DNA from: Styela clava
Lineage: Eukaryota > Chordata > Ascidiacea > Stolidobranchia > Styelidae
Length of the DNA stretch: 64,000 nt
Direction of reading: 5' to 3'
NCBI RefSeq assembly: GCF_964204865.1
Contig: NC_135259.1
Span: 4,402,001 to 4,466,000 of the forward strand
The first letter of the stretch is position 1. Every line of letters starts with the position of its first letter. This document shows positions 13,051 through 24,593 of the stretch, in pieces. Below the pieces are notes generated by a model. That model was not told the DNA's origin. It did not search any database and saw nothing but the letters and a program-made list of their open reading frames with translations. A program made the position numbers and the translations under genes.

Positions 13051-13282
13051 GTGATTGACAATTTTGCGCAATCGATGCAAGTCTGTCTCTAATGCCAAAG
13101 AGGTAATTTCGACTATATTCTAAAGAGAACATAACTTATGTACAAAGCGTCCCAGATATCTGACACTTTGTATTATTCGCTATTTTGTCTTTTTGCTAGC
13201 ACTCCCGAAGCACGACTAGTACGACATAATATTCCCTCTGTTGTTTCAAAAACTAAATTGTGTTTTTCTCTGTCACATTGTT

Positions 13283-15150
13283 AGTAATCGGATTCCCTGA
13301 CCCCTTTTTGGTTGAGCGCCTAGTATGGACTTAGTTCAATGCACTTGCCAACCAGTGTCATCGCTTCAAACATGTTATTTGAGTTATGGTACCTGACGAA
13401 GCAGTTTGTAAAAGAATATCCCTCCAATTATTCAAGATTTAGAATTTTCGAAAACACAGTTATGCCCCAATCTACAGTCTATTCAGTTTTATAGAATTAC
13501 GTAGACTATTACGCAACCGCACAGGTGAACAGATGCTATAAGGCTGGTCTAATGTGCTGCAGATGCTAATGTTAAATGATATCAATACACTCAAAGAACT
13601 CAATCTACAGATTATTATAATCTTACCAAAATACTGACATCAGTGTCCACTGCTGTTGGCGCAACACAGCAATACTCGAGTGTATTTATCCACAGTATAG
13701 AACGCATAGTGTGATTGCATCTGAACATCATATTCGAAAATGTTTTACTGCGGTTTTTAAATATTTCTGACTAACCCGGATACGCGTCATCCCGTACTTG
13801 GCGTACGCAGCCTAACTAACTATACGTAAAACGAAGTCGTTGAAACGTCGTGGCACTCGTAACACGTCGTCGGCGTACGTCATCCATGATCCGCAATACC
13901 GTTAGAGTTCATGATCATTTCGCGAGAGACTTAACCAAATTTAGTTAAAATAACTGCATGATGCAGAAAGTGATATATGCGGGATTCGCGTCAGCCTACA
14001 AAGCATAACTGAAAATAAGAAATATTCTTCTGTGGAGTCCATGAAATTCGTCACCACCTATATTTTCAAAACGATATTTTTGATAAAGTAAGCCTAAAAC
14101 TTATTAGTGGGGAAGACAGTTTCAAAGTCTGTTCATAAGATTTTACGTATAAAACATACAGAACAACAACGTATACGCTTAATTTTCAAATTCGCTGGAA
14201 TTTAGTTCTAATATTTTATTTTACACCGTAGGAGTGTTTTATATATATTCATTCTGGTATAAATTTCGTATAGCGCAGCCAATTTTTCAAACAAAAGTTC
14301 TCTCTCTAAAAGCGAATCCCAGGCTAACCAAGATGTGTCTTCACTGAAGTTGGAGTCTTTGTTTTTAATTTCCCGAAGTCGGGTTCGGAGACAATAATGT
14401 GAACTCCCGGGAGTCAAGAGTCGGTGTCGAAATAGCAGACTTTTATTGGTCACAAAAAAGTCAAAATCTACAGTCAACCCAACAAGTACAAAGTTTACTA
14501 AGGTTCCCGAAGGGCCCTAAAAGACGGCTTACATGCGCGGATATTTTTCTTATCAAGTTTTGTTTATCTCGGAGATTGGGTGTTTAATCGAAGTCGATTT
14601 CAAGATTTCCACAGACTCCACAGCCTCGATGGACGCAGCACTGGTCGCTCATAGATAGGTAGGATAGTATGCTGAATCGTTAAGTTTGGTTAAAAACACA
14701 CGATTATTAGAGACACCACACAACACTACTGTAATTCATTTAACCAGCTTATGTAATACCTTTTTGCATTCTAATATTGTGTTATTTTTATTTTGGTGCC
14801 AGGTCCACGAATACATCTAAAAATAATGCAGAAAGTTTGCCATTTACATTTGCAAGCAATATTATTTTTCAGCAATTACAGAACAGTGATGGGAGAATTG
14901 CTAGATGATTTCGAAGAGGCAAAAAAAAGGAAAAGGCTATTAACCACTGCACTGACTAATTGTACCCAGTCCCTTACACCATCTGTGAATATGTCTTCAT
15001 GTGTGCACAATATTTCATTCAAACGCCAATAAATGAATAAAAACATTTTCTGATTCAAGATACATGGCACTACCTCATAAAATACATGCAGCAAACTCAG
15101 TATGATAGTTTTAGTTAGCGCAGCAAAGCATTGATTATAGATAATTAAAA
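13283..15150. other. Spacer without recognised genes
   Basis: Contains only short open frames (up to 89 codons) without domain signatures. A GC-richer segment at about 14360-14460 is present but no paired long terminal repeats or splice structure support a gene or retroelement. Confidence 0.45.
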
Positions 15151-15153
15151 TCT

Positions 15154-15159
15154 TTTATT
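15154..15159 (-). other. Polyadenylation signal of the mosaic gene
   Basis: AATAAA on the minus strand, about 52 nt beyond the TAA stop of the 15211-20243 gene. Confidence 0.5.
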
Positions 15160-15210
15160 TTTTCTTTAAAAATATGATCAAGTTGGCAGCATTATTCAAT
15201 TTCCTTTTGA

Positions 15211-18200
15211 TTACTCTCCAACCCAACAGCAATTGAAACCTTCTTTTTGCGATCCCCTTTCGTCCAAGCAATGTACCCAGCTTGGAGCTGTGACAGTAAA
15301 ACCACGATCTCTATTCTCATAACACTTTTTGTCAACGCAAACTGTGGGCACTCTGGATAAGCCTTCTTCGCCACAAACCTCTAGGTAATAAAAGAAAAAA
15401 ATATAAAAATAATACGATATAAAAAATAACGATTTGTCAACGATGATCATTCACAAATACTATTACGCCAAATACTATCCTATCACAAAATACTATTACA
15501 ATTACGTAGTTCAAAGTTGAGTGGCTATCAAAGTTCCGGCAGTGCATGAATTCGATGTTCGAGTATACAATTTAAAGCCGGCACACATTTAGCGACGAAA
15601 ACTCAATTGATAATGTATTTCGAAGAACCAGTTTTTTACGGTTTTTTGAGGCTTTCTCCACCTTTAAATACATAGATCTAAAACAAATAACTGGCTAACT
15701 ATTCCAAACCGACATGGACTAATAATCGAACGATAGGTCATGGCTGGCAATTTGATCGAACTGTCTTATCGACTTTCTCTACCCGAGATAAATATAAAAA
15801 TCTTATCCAAGCACTTAAAAATTATTTCTGAACCAACACCAACGTAGAGAATTTGTACATTCTAAGCTTTCTGGTCCGTCAACAACTTTAAAAAATATTC
15901 ACCAACCTCCTCCATTGCATTTCATGTGAATGCAAATTCTACATTCACGAAGTTTCTTCTCCTCACAGCAAGTGTCCTCACAGTCGTTACACATTCCTAC
16001 TATGCTCTCTTCTTCCCCGTACAATTCACCAGGATCACATTTAGCGACTGGGTAAAAACATAAAAGTTTTGTGAAATAAAATTAATTACAACAAGCAGTC
16101 GTAGGCTACTGCTTTCTCAAGAGCTAAAAAGAATCCCAATTCAAAAGGAGAAAACGAAAGGAACTTAACAAGTACTTCTCATTTGAAGCAAAAAGAAAAT
16201 TTCTCTCAAATTTTTACGATGTTCAGTGAACTAGAGAGAGAGAGAGGGGGGGGGTGAGAGTGAGAGAGACATTTTCTGAAATAATTAGGTATCAAATTTA
16301 CCTTCGCAATGAGTTCCGTTTCCTTTATAACCTTCGTCACAAAAGCAAGAAATACCTCCTTTCCCACTTGCTCCACAAGTCGCATGTTCATGACAATTAT
16401 TCTCAAAACATGGATCAACTATGATAAAACAGAGTTTTACCGTTTGTTTTGTGATATTTTATGCAATATTTCCTTTTTATTATTTGCTAATTCAGTGTGT
16501 TTGTCAAGAATTTCGCCACCATACGATTCCATGAATTGAAACGGATTAACGGACGGACTACATGCCGTGGTGTGCAACATAAACACGTCTTATGATTTTT
16601 TTATCTTATCTGGATTACTTGAAAATTATATTCTTACTATCATAGTCTGAAGAATTATATCATAGATGGATAAATAGGATATATATAGTCCTAACTAAAT
16701 CTTAAATCAATATTTTCATTTAGCATACCTTCACACATAGTTCCATTGCCTTTGTAACCTTCATTGCAAGAACATACACTCGCTCCATCAACCACTGAGC
16801 AAGATGCATTTTTGTGGCAATCGTTGTTAGCACATGGATCAACTGAGAAAGTTAATCAAAAATTTGTACAAATCCTTGTTCATTCTCAGTCATCAATGTT
16901 ATTTTTTAAACACCATGGAACTTACCAATGCATGAAGATTCATCACGAACGTAACCTTCCTTACATTCACAATCATAATCTCCTGTGTTGTCACCACGAT
17001 CAACGCAAACTTCTTCAGAAGTACAGGTGTGTTTGTAACAGGGAATTCCTGCAAGAAAATGCGGTGAATTGTAAATATTATTCATTATGAGTTATGACTC
17101 ATAAACCTCTATTTGTATCATCCTATTAGCCGTTGGTATATATATATATATTGATTTAAACTGCATGTAAAACATGAATCCCTGGTCATTACAAATATTT
17201 CAATCTTGTTATAAATCTGTTAGAATTTACAAGTTACAAAAGAAGTTTGATTTAGAGTCCTTAAGCGTGGAAGCAGAAAAGAGTCATTTAAAGATAATTT
17301 TGGTAAAGATAAAGTCGAGTTAAGGAACTTGTTCAAATTTAGTACTATAAAAATGGATGCGAAAAGATTTCACACTTCCATGTGAGCCCAACTATCAGAG
17401 ATGTTTAATAGCAATTATGTTTGTTTTATCTACTCACTGGTACAAATAGATCCACTCCCACTAAATCCTTCATTACAACTGCACACTGCTCGAGATCTTG
17501 TGTTTTTGCATGTTGCATCTGGAGAACAAGACGAAGTTCTCGAACATCTATCCTCTTAAAATTAAACAAAATATATATATTTTAGCAAGCAATAAAGTTT
17601 ATTAGTGTTCTTACTAAATCACCAAGCACGAAATTCAAGTGAGACGCATCCAAAGCTCACACCTGGGAAAACACATAATGAATTGGTGTAATTCAATTCA
17701 ATGTTATATGCATGTGAATTTATTGACTTTCGGATCTATCGTAGATCCCAAACTAGAAAAACAACTTCATAGTCAAGTGGCGGTTATGGTGCGCGAGTGT
17801 AAGCACGTAATGAAAAAGAGAGATGCTAACCTCGATTGGTTTATGCGAGAAATGAACACAGCTGACATGATAAACATCTTTTTAATACTTTGGTCGAAAC
17901 AATGTGATTATGGATGTTTATTGAAACACTGTACTTGTCACGAACATCGTAATCCGATTATTTTAAAGTCGTTCAACAATCAATTAGATACAAAAAACGT
18001 TGTCCGCTGTATATGAAATAGCTGTCGTTTTCAGCGCTTGAGAATTATATTCTGGTGCACTGCATATTAATGTAACTTTTTTTGATTGTTTGCACAATTG
18101 CTATCATAAGACCTCTAATCTGCCGAATTCATTTTATTATATGAAGCTTGCTTTTTCGTTCAACAAAAAATCGACGAGCGTGACAACGCCAATAATGTTA

Positions 18201-20243
18201 GCATAAGTTGCAAACTTTTATTTCCACCTATGACCATCCCTAACTTAGATAAGAATAACAAGTGTTAACCTATATCTCGTTAAACTGCGAAAAACTATTG
18301 AGAAATGAAGTTTCAAAGGTTTTTTACACCTATTTCCCTATTCCTCGATTTAAAACTCAGTATTAGCATAACTGAATCATGTTGAAACAAATTTGTTATT
18401 AGATATAAATAATAAAATTGACATATATTGCAATTCGATACTTTTCAAATATTGCATGACGGTACCGTTTGCGACGGCATGTATTGATATATTATGTTCT
18501 CATTAAGAAAAAGTCTACAAAAACAGATATTTGCGAATAATAAGTCGTTTACTTCTGAACAAGATACAACCAAAACAATAAAATTTCTCGTATTTTTTTT
18601 TCATCTGTGTCAGATTGATCATTACTTCCCATATAAAAAATATGATACTATCATGTTATTGTACAATCACTAATTTTCTGATCCTGTTTACCTACGGTTA
18701 CGTTATCCCTCTAGCAGCTAGCTCATCCTAAACATAATTTAGTTCAGATGAACAATAGCAAAGAAAGAATATCAGACAATTGGCAGGATATTACCAAAAA
18801 TAATTTTGCGTACAAATAAAAAAAATAACAAGTAAACTCACCAATGCAAGAAGGTATCCTTCCATTCCATCGATATATTCCACATGTAATCTTGCTTACT
18901 CCATCTAGTATATAACCCCTTTCACATGTAATTGTAACCGATTCACCTACTCTGTATTGCTTTTTCTGAATTTCATAATTGCCGTCAGATATTGTTGGTG
19001 GTCTGCACACGAATCTTACATCTGAACATCAAGGGTAAATTTTATGTGAGATCATGTTCTGTTTCTTCATTTTTTCGTATATATATTTATTAATATATAA
19101 ATCACAGTTGATCGGTACTGTTACAGCATTAGTAATCACAAGAAATATGCATGTATATTCATATGAATACCATCAATTATTATACATATATATATCTAAA
19201 ATTTCCCCATTTTTGGTCATGTTTCTTTATTTTGCTATTTTGGTATGCAGTGAACCGTTTAATATTCCTTACTTCATACAGATATGTGGTAAAAACTTTA
19301 AACATTGATTTCTTTTTCTGTATCTTACAACGATATAGATAAAACCGGGCAGCAAGAATGATACAATTACACAATTTGTTATAAAAATTACTAACATATC
19401 CCAACATGCAATCTGTTTTGGAAAAGTTAAACTTTATTCCTGTTTTTGAATATATATTCTTTATCAAATTAAAGATATATATGTCATTCTTCAAACTTCT
19501 GTTGTGCTACAGTGTGTCCATACTCACGACTATCAAATAAAGATTGTTTCCATTAGACCCTAATCAGTTCTAATACCTGTACTTACATTTACATGTAGGA
19601 TGACCAGGAGTCCACCTATTGTTTCCTAAGCAAGTTCTTGTATCCGATCCAGAAATTTCGTAGTGATAATCGCATTCGTATTTGATAGATTGTCCCTTCG
19701 TATAGGTATAGCTATCAATTCCAACCAAAGAAACCCCGCGAACCTTCTTTGGTGTTTGGCATGAGTTATCTGAAGAAACCAGATTGGAGTGTTTTAAAAT
19801 ATAAAAAATGCCAATCGAAAATATTTTTTCAAAAAATCTGTTTCAAAAACATAATATTCCACCGTAGTAGCCTGATTGTCCTACTTTTACAAATACACTG
19901 ATTAACAACGACTCGTATGCTCACCGCATTGCTGTTCCTTATCAAAACAGCAGGGTAATTTCCGTCCGCATGTTGCATGACAGTAACAGCCAACTGGATG
20001 CATGTAATCCAGAAGTGTTGGCATCGATTTGCACAGACCAAAGCATGAGCCTATATTTTGTATAAAAGTTTTAAATTAACACAATGATACAATCATACTA
20101 TGTAAAATGCAATTCTTCTCAATTAATCCTGTAGCATAGATTAAACTTTATAAACGATCACACTTACCTGCAGATGTTGGAGTTATGAACATCACGACAG
20201 TTACTATTATGGTGGAAAACGCAATGTTGAAAAGCGCATTCAT
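15211..20243 (-). CDS. Secreted SMB-sushi-EGF mosaic protein
   Basis: Ten exons: 20168-20243, 19925-20050, 19587-19769, 18842-19021, 17438-17554, 16926-17048, 16729-16842, 16302-16418, 15907-16047, 15211-15380; total 1,347 nt, 448 aa. Every intron is phase 1, the hallmark of exon-shuffled extracellular modules. Order: signal peptide (1-25, MNALFNIAF...); somatomedin-B-like module (26-67, spacing C-x3-C...C-x-C-x3-C-x6-CC-x5-C); two sushi/CCP domains (68-188, each with four Cys and the conserved Trp, for example [10 protein letters not shown]); four EGF-like domains (189-345, with [15 protein letters not shown] ends); a Cys-dense linker (346-392); and a C-terminal exon with six Cys ending in FNCCWVGE. 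There is no transmembrane segment, so secretion or matrix residence is inferred. The donor of the linker exon (G|GTTGGT) is weak. No named orthologue is recognised. A truncated paralogue lies at 24543-31265. Confidence 0.78.
15716..15812 (+). repeat. SINE 3' fragment in last intron of the mosaic gene
   Basis: The stretch TCTTATCGACTTTCTC followed by ACCCGAGATAAATAT closely matches the 3' end of the SINEs at 39140-39483 and 46168-46483. Head and body are absent. Confidence 0.5.
16235..16272. repeat. GA-rich microsatellite
   Basis: Run of GA dinucleotides with an internal nine-base G tract, in the intron after the fourth EGF exon. Confidence 0.8.
17639..18016 (+). CDS. Orphan ORF inside a mosaic-gene intron
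   Basis: An open frame of 125 codons from ATG to TGA on the strand opposite the host gene, lying in the long intron between the EGF-a and sushi-2 exons. Its composition is not low-complexity: it is rich in Cys and His (motifs such as [11 protein letters not shown]) with mixed helix-like charged segments. No family is recognised. It might be a captured gene fragment or part of an old mobile element, since no introns or flanking inverted repeats are seen. It could also be chance. Treat as hypothetical. Confidence 0.25.
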   Translation: MRRIQSSHLGKHIMNWCNSIQCYMHVNLLTFGSIVDPKLEKQLHSQVAVMVRECKHVMKKRDANLDWFMREMNTADMINIFLILWSKQCDYGCLLKHCTCHEHRNPIILKSFNNQLDTKNVVRCI

Positions 20244-21780
20244 TGTTGCCGTATTCTTCAAAACAATAATTCAATCAAAAGCCATGTTTTTGATGCCCAT
20301 TTATATTTTTTGCTCTAGTTTGGGAATTTTCGAATTGCTTCCGGCAACAGACATATCTTTGGTTGTCGATCGTTTTCGTACGCGTTGAATAATAAGTTAA
20401 ATACGTGCACAAGTCAATGATCAACAAAGGAGAATTTGAAGTGGATGTTCAACATTATTATAAAAATTGAAGTATATATTATAAATTCTGAATGCCATAA
20501 TTTAAAACAGCGGTCTGTAAGCCATCGTAATCCATTGTAAAATTTTTGCGAATTTCAGATGTATCAAAGTCCAATAATGGAGGTATCATGAATCAGATAT
20601 TTTATACAACCACTTTCGAAAACAATTTATTTTGATGAGTCATTGCTTTTATATTTGTCACGAAACACTAAAAGGGGATTTAAGTTGTGAGATTTCATAA
20701 GTGACCTTGCTGACAGTTTTCAATATAATCAGTTGTGAGCTGTATCCGGAACACCGTTCCGGTTGTTAAATATTTTATTGCACTTGCGTTCCTGTTGTTA
20801 AAATAAAATTATGTCATTTATTGTTTAGTTTTCTTGATAACTTAGTTATTACCGGTTCGTTTTGTTGCGCCATAATTATTTATATATTGTAGCAGACAAA
20901 TAATTAGTACAGTTGCCCGACCTTTGACCCCAGAAAAATTCTTCCTATACCTTACCCTTACCTTCTTCCTATGTTAGTCGTTGACCTTACCAATATAGTA
21001 TTTCTCGTGGTAATTTGAAATATGAATAAGAACAAGTTGTTTTACCCAAATAATAACATTTGTATCGACTTGCTAAATATACTTATCATTTTACACAGAC
21101 ATATTTCAGATAATTGTGTCATATTTTAATGTTTTTCGACTTTGTCTTAGAACAGACACAAATTTCTGTGAGCGTTGTAAATATAATACATTTGCTCGAA
21201 TTAAGTGCGTTGTTGTTGATATGATTTTTCCAGCTCATTACTGAATATATATATAAATAATATATCAGACCTTTATTCCAATTATTCGACTGGGTAGATT
21301 CGAAGCGGCAACCAAATGAATGTTGTATAATTGCTGATAGCCATATTTGTAGGACCAACACAATATTTATTGTCATTATGTTTAAAAATTACCGATAAAA
21401 TAAAGTGTATACATTACATTAGATTATTATTTTTCCTTTTTGAGCAAAGATCACTGACTATTAAATTCTGGAAAAGCTGATATTTGTGTGATAATTAGTT
21501 GATATGTTTAGAACCAAAATTTTGATGCAAATTCTTTGAATTTAATTTGCTCAATTATTTTTTTGTTGTATTTCTATGAATAAAATGTACCGTATAATCG
21601 TGTATTACTTCAGTTTGTTCATTGTCTTTATCGTTCATTTTGCTCGATGTGATGGTTGACAGATTTTTCGATATCTCTTCGTTGTCGATACTGGCATTGG
21701 CGTTAAAAATATCAGAATTTCTGTTGGTAACATACCAGCATAGCTCGCTTATATTTTTGTATGAATATGATTTTTTTTTC
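20244..21780 (-). promoter_or_regulatory. Upstream region of the mosaic gene, triplicated in the window
   Basis: The 1.5 kb 5' of the start codon is homologous, in order, to 31266-32528 and 34590-35860. Shared blocks include TTATTTTGATGAGTC, TTAAATATTTTATTGCACTTGCG and CCAACACAATATTT. It presumably contains the promoter and 5' UTR; no specific element can be assigned. Confidence 0.4.
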
Positions 21781-22528
21781 AAATCAGCTCGTGGGCCGCA
21801 TAAAAAGCTTTTGTGGATTACATGCGGCCCACGGATCGTTTGTTGTCTATATACCTGATAGAGCTATACGCAGGGCGGATTTAGACTACGATGGGCTCCT
21901 GGAATTGCGGACCTTTTTCAATGAAAGGGTCTAAAAATATATTTCTAGACTTTAAGTCAAAAATATTTAAACACCATCTGCATTAATGAGAAACTTGTGT
22001 TTCCTCTTTTACTCAAGTCTTATAATTCTTGTTTGGTATTGTGTAGTTTCGAGCTTAATGCAAAAATGAGAAATTTCTGGTAAAATTGTCTTTATAGTTT
22101 GAGTAGGGACAAGTGCGGAATATTCCTGATAGCCATTAATAAACCTGCATTAAAACTGAGAAAATGTGAAGATATAGGAACGAGATGTTGCTTTTATACA
22201 TATAAAACGCACATATATCACCTAATTCAACGAATTTTGAGGGCATCAATAGTTTATGGGTCTAATAGGGGTATATCAGGACTTGGGGTTAGCATTTACG
22301 AATGCCAAATGATTTCCCAATCAAATCGAATACTTTTTCGAATCGAAACTCGAATACTTAAAAGATGTGCAATTGTATGCGATAATCTTTTTGTAATGGA
22401 TTCTCCAGACACAAAAATTACGGAAAACATAGAATCTATCACCCATAGAAAATCTACATGTTGGAATTATGCAAAAAAAAAATGCAATGAATTATAATGT
22501 AAAAACAAGAGAGCTATGCTCAAATATA

Positions 22529-22751
22529 TGGACACGTAGCGCCACCCAATGGCAATCATTTTGATGACGTCATAGCGAGAAAAAAAAGTAATAGCCTTCT
22601 GGAGAAAAATTTTATCTTTAACCACTGAAAATTTCCAAGCAATTGGTCCAGTATTCGAAGAGAAAAGCGATTTTTTAATGATAATGACGAAAGAAAATAA
22701 CAATAACAACAAAATTTTGAAACGATCGTTGTGGCCACTAAACGTGTCCAA
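22529..22751. mobile_element. Single-arm relative of the fold-back element
   Basis: Shares AGTAATAGCCTTCTGGAG, CAATTGGTCCAGTATTCGAA and GAAACGATCGTTGTG blocks with each arm of the inverted repeat at 37982-38419. Its ends are short inverted GGACACGT repeats. Confidence 0.5.
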
Positions 22752-23070
22752 TAACAGATTTGGTATAATATATGAATAATAAAATTAACATCTACTGCAA
22801 TACGACACTTCCCAATCATTGCATTGACGGGTTGCTACAGCATGTATTGATATATCATTTCTCATTGAGAAAAAGTCAGATATTTTTTGCAAATATTAAG
22901 TCGTTTACTTCTGAACAAGATAGAACCAAGTCAATAAAATTTCTCGTATTTTTTTATCCGTGTCTGATTTATCCTTACTCTCCATATAAAAAATATGGTA
23001 CTATCATGTTATTGTACAATAACTAATTTTCTGATCATGTTTACCTAAGTCATCGCCCCATCCTCTAGCA

Positions 23071-24419
23071 CATTGGTTCTTAAACTGGGGTCCGCGATCG
23101 CTCAGGGGTCTGCGAAGCGATTTTAGGGGGACCGCGAGACAACCTTAACCTAGGCTTACCATACGTCCCGCTTTAGGCGGGACAGTCCCGCTTTTTAGCG
23201 TCTTGTCCCGCCGTCCCGACAAGTCAGTCAAAAGTCCCGCTTTGGCGTTCAGCCATCCAGTATAAAACACGAACATGTTCTCGGTACTATTGTTGCTGTG
23301 TAGCGCAACGCTAGCCAACTTCCAACAAAGATGAATGCGTTATTTTGTTTGTTTCGTTGTTTCCCGCTAACATTGTTAGCGAACGTATCACATGTAAAAT
23401 CAATTGTAATTGGTCCTGTTCGGACGTTCACGTGAATGTAACATTGATCAACGTCTTTTTGAAGGTGTTATCTACAGAAAAGCATGCTTGAGCGAATAGG
23501 TAAATTCTCAATGCTTGAAAACGGAAGACTATTTCATTATTCTTTATTCCTTTTGCTGTACATAAAAATCTAAATTCGGATCATTCGTATCGTTAGCGTC
23601 TATTCCTTTCTTTTTTCGAACTGAACCGGATATTTAGACAGGAAGTATGCGCATGAATTCTCGATGACAATATGGTAAATGAGGACAGCAAGGATGGCTT
23701 TAAATGTGGGTATATGTAGTAAAATCGGAAACTGTAAAGTTACGGGAGACGTCCCGCTATTTAGTCAAAAAAATATGATAACCCCACCTTAACCTCGCAC
23801 TTTGATTTGAAGTAAAATTTTGATGTCATGCTTTTACAGTGCTTATCCAAAGCACGACACGCTCTACCGAAGGCATTGTTACGTAACCAACGTTCTTGAA
23901 CGTGGCAAGTACCGTAAATCAGAGCGTATACTGTAGTTGTTTATGGAAGGCGTGTGCATGCATCTGATTGTAAATTTTCTCGGGATAATTTGAAATAAAA
24001 AATATAAAAAATAAATTTAGATATAACGATTCGTTGGTGAAACTCGGTTTTGCTGTGATGAATTCTGGAGGAAAAGAAAGACCACAGTGGGACCGTCCTA
24101 TCACGATGTCGCTGAGATGGCACTAAACATGCTCATTCCATTTGCAACAACTTACGAATGTGCAGTAGTTTTTCCTACGTTACTCGTTATTATAACAAAA
24201 TGTTGAAACAGGATGGACGTGTGACACAATATGAGAGTTGCATTATCCAAAACAGAACCCAAGATAGATGACTAGTAGAGCCAAGAAGAGGCACCCATCT
24301 CATTAAACTATTTTAATGCGTTGCAATTTGCTTCCATTTTTTTTAGTGGACCGCGAGTCACCAGAAAAATTTCAAGGAGACCGTTATGCAAAATTTTTAA
24401 AAAAGTTTGAGAACCACTG
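23071..24419. mobile_element. hAT-type non-autonomous element (1,349 bp)
   Basis: Inverted ends CATTGGTTCTTAAACT and CAGTGGTTCTCAAACT, flanked by a perfect 8-bp target duplication CTCTAGCA (23063-23070 and 24420-24427). The intact paralogous intron at about 18709-18716 has a single CTCTAGCA, an empty site. No transposase coding is visible, and a second element is nested at 23151-23786. Confidence 0.85.
23151..23786. mobile_element. Nested MITE with TAGGCTTACCATA ends
   Basis: Inverted ends TAGGCTTACCATA and (reverse complement) TGGGGTTATCATA with 8-bp target duplication CCTTAACC (23143-23150 and 23787-23794). Subterminal tracts repeat the phrase GTCCCGC. A relative in opposite orientation lies at 38869-39591. 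The nesting shows it arrived after the hAT host element. Confidence 0.75.
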
Positions 24420-24593
24420 CTCTAGCAGCTAGCTCATCCTACACATAATTGAGATGAACATCATCAATGCAGAAATATCAAACAATTAGCAGGATATTAC
24501 CAAAAATAATTCTGCGTACAAATAATTAAATAATAAGTAAACGTATTAATGCAAGAAGGTGTCCTTTCATTCCATCGATATATGCCACATGTA

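Larger units (their letters stand above)
1..13282. repeat. Tandem segmental duplication (units 1-4615 and 7105-13282)
   Basis: Both units contain the same order of 3' flank, four exons, introns, upstream region and a decayed mariner-type transposase. The 3' flank before each stop codon (about 1-144 and 7110-7267) is clearly homologous, and homology upstream ends near a shared TGTCACATTGTTAGTA at about 4598-4612 and 13267-13280. Unit 1 continues off the left edge. Size differences are explained by insertions: three MITEs in unit 1 and a 2.1-kb hAT element in unit 2. Confidence 0.8.

Noticed and set aside
14200..14600. ORFs of 89 and 62 codons on opposite strands
   Set aside because: No motifs, no splice context, overlapping each other antisense; likely chance.
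22099..22497. Plus-strand ORF of 132 codons
   Set aside because: Contains the TCGAATCGAAACTCGAATAC motif of hAT-type subterminal repeats and no domain; most likely chance read-through in old transposon sequence.
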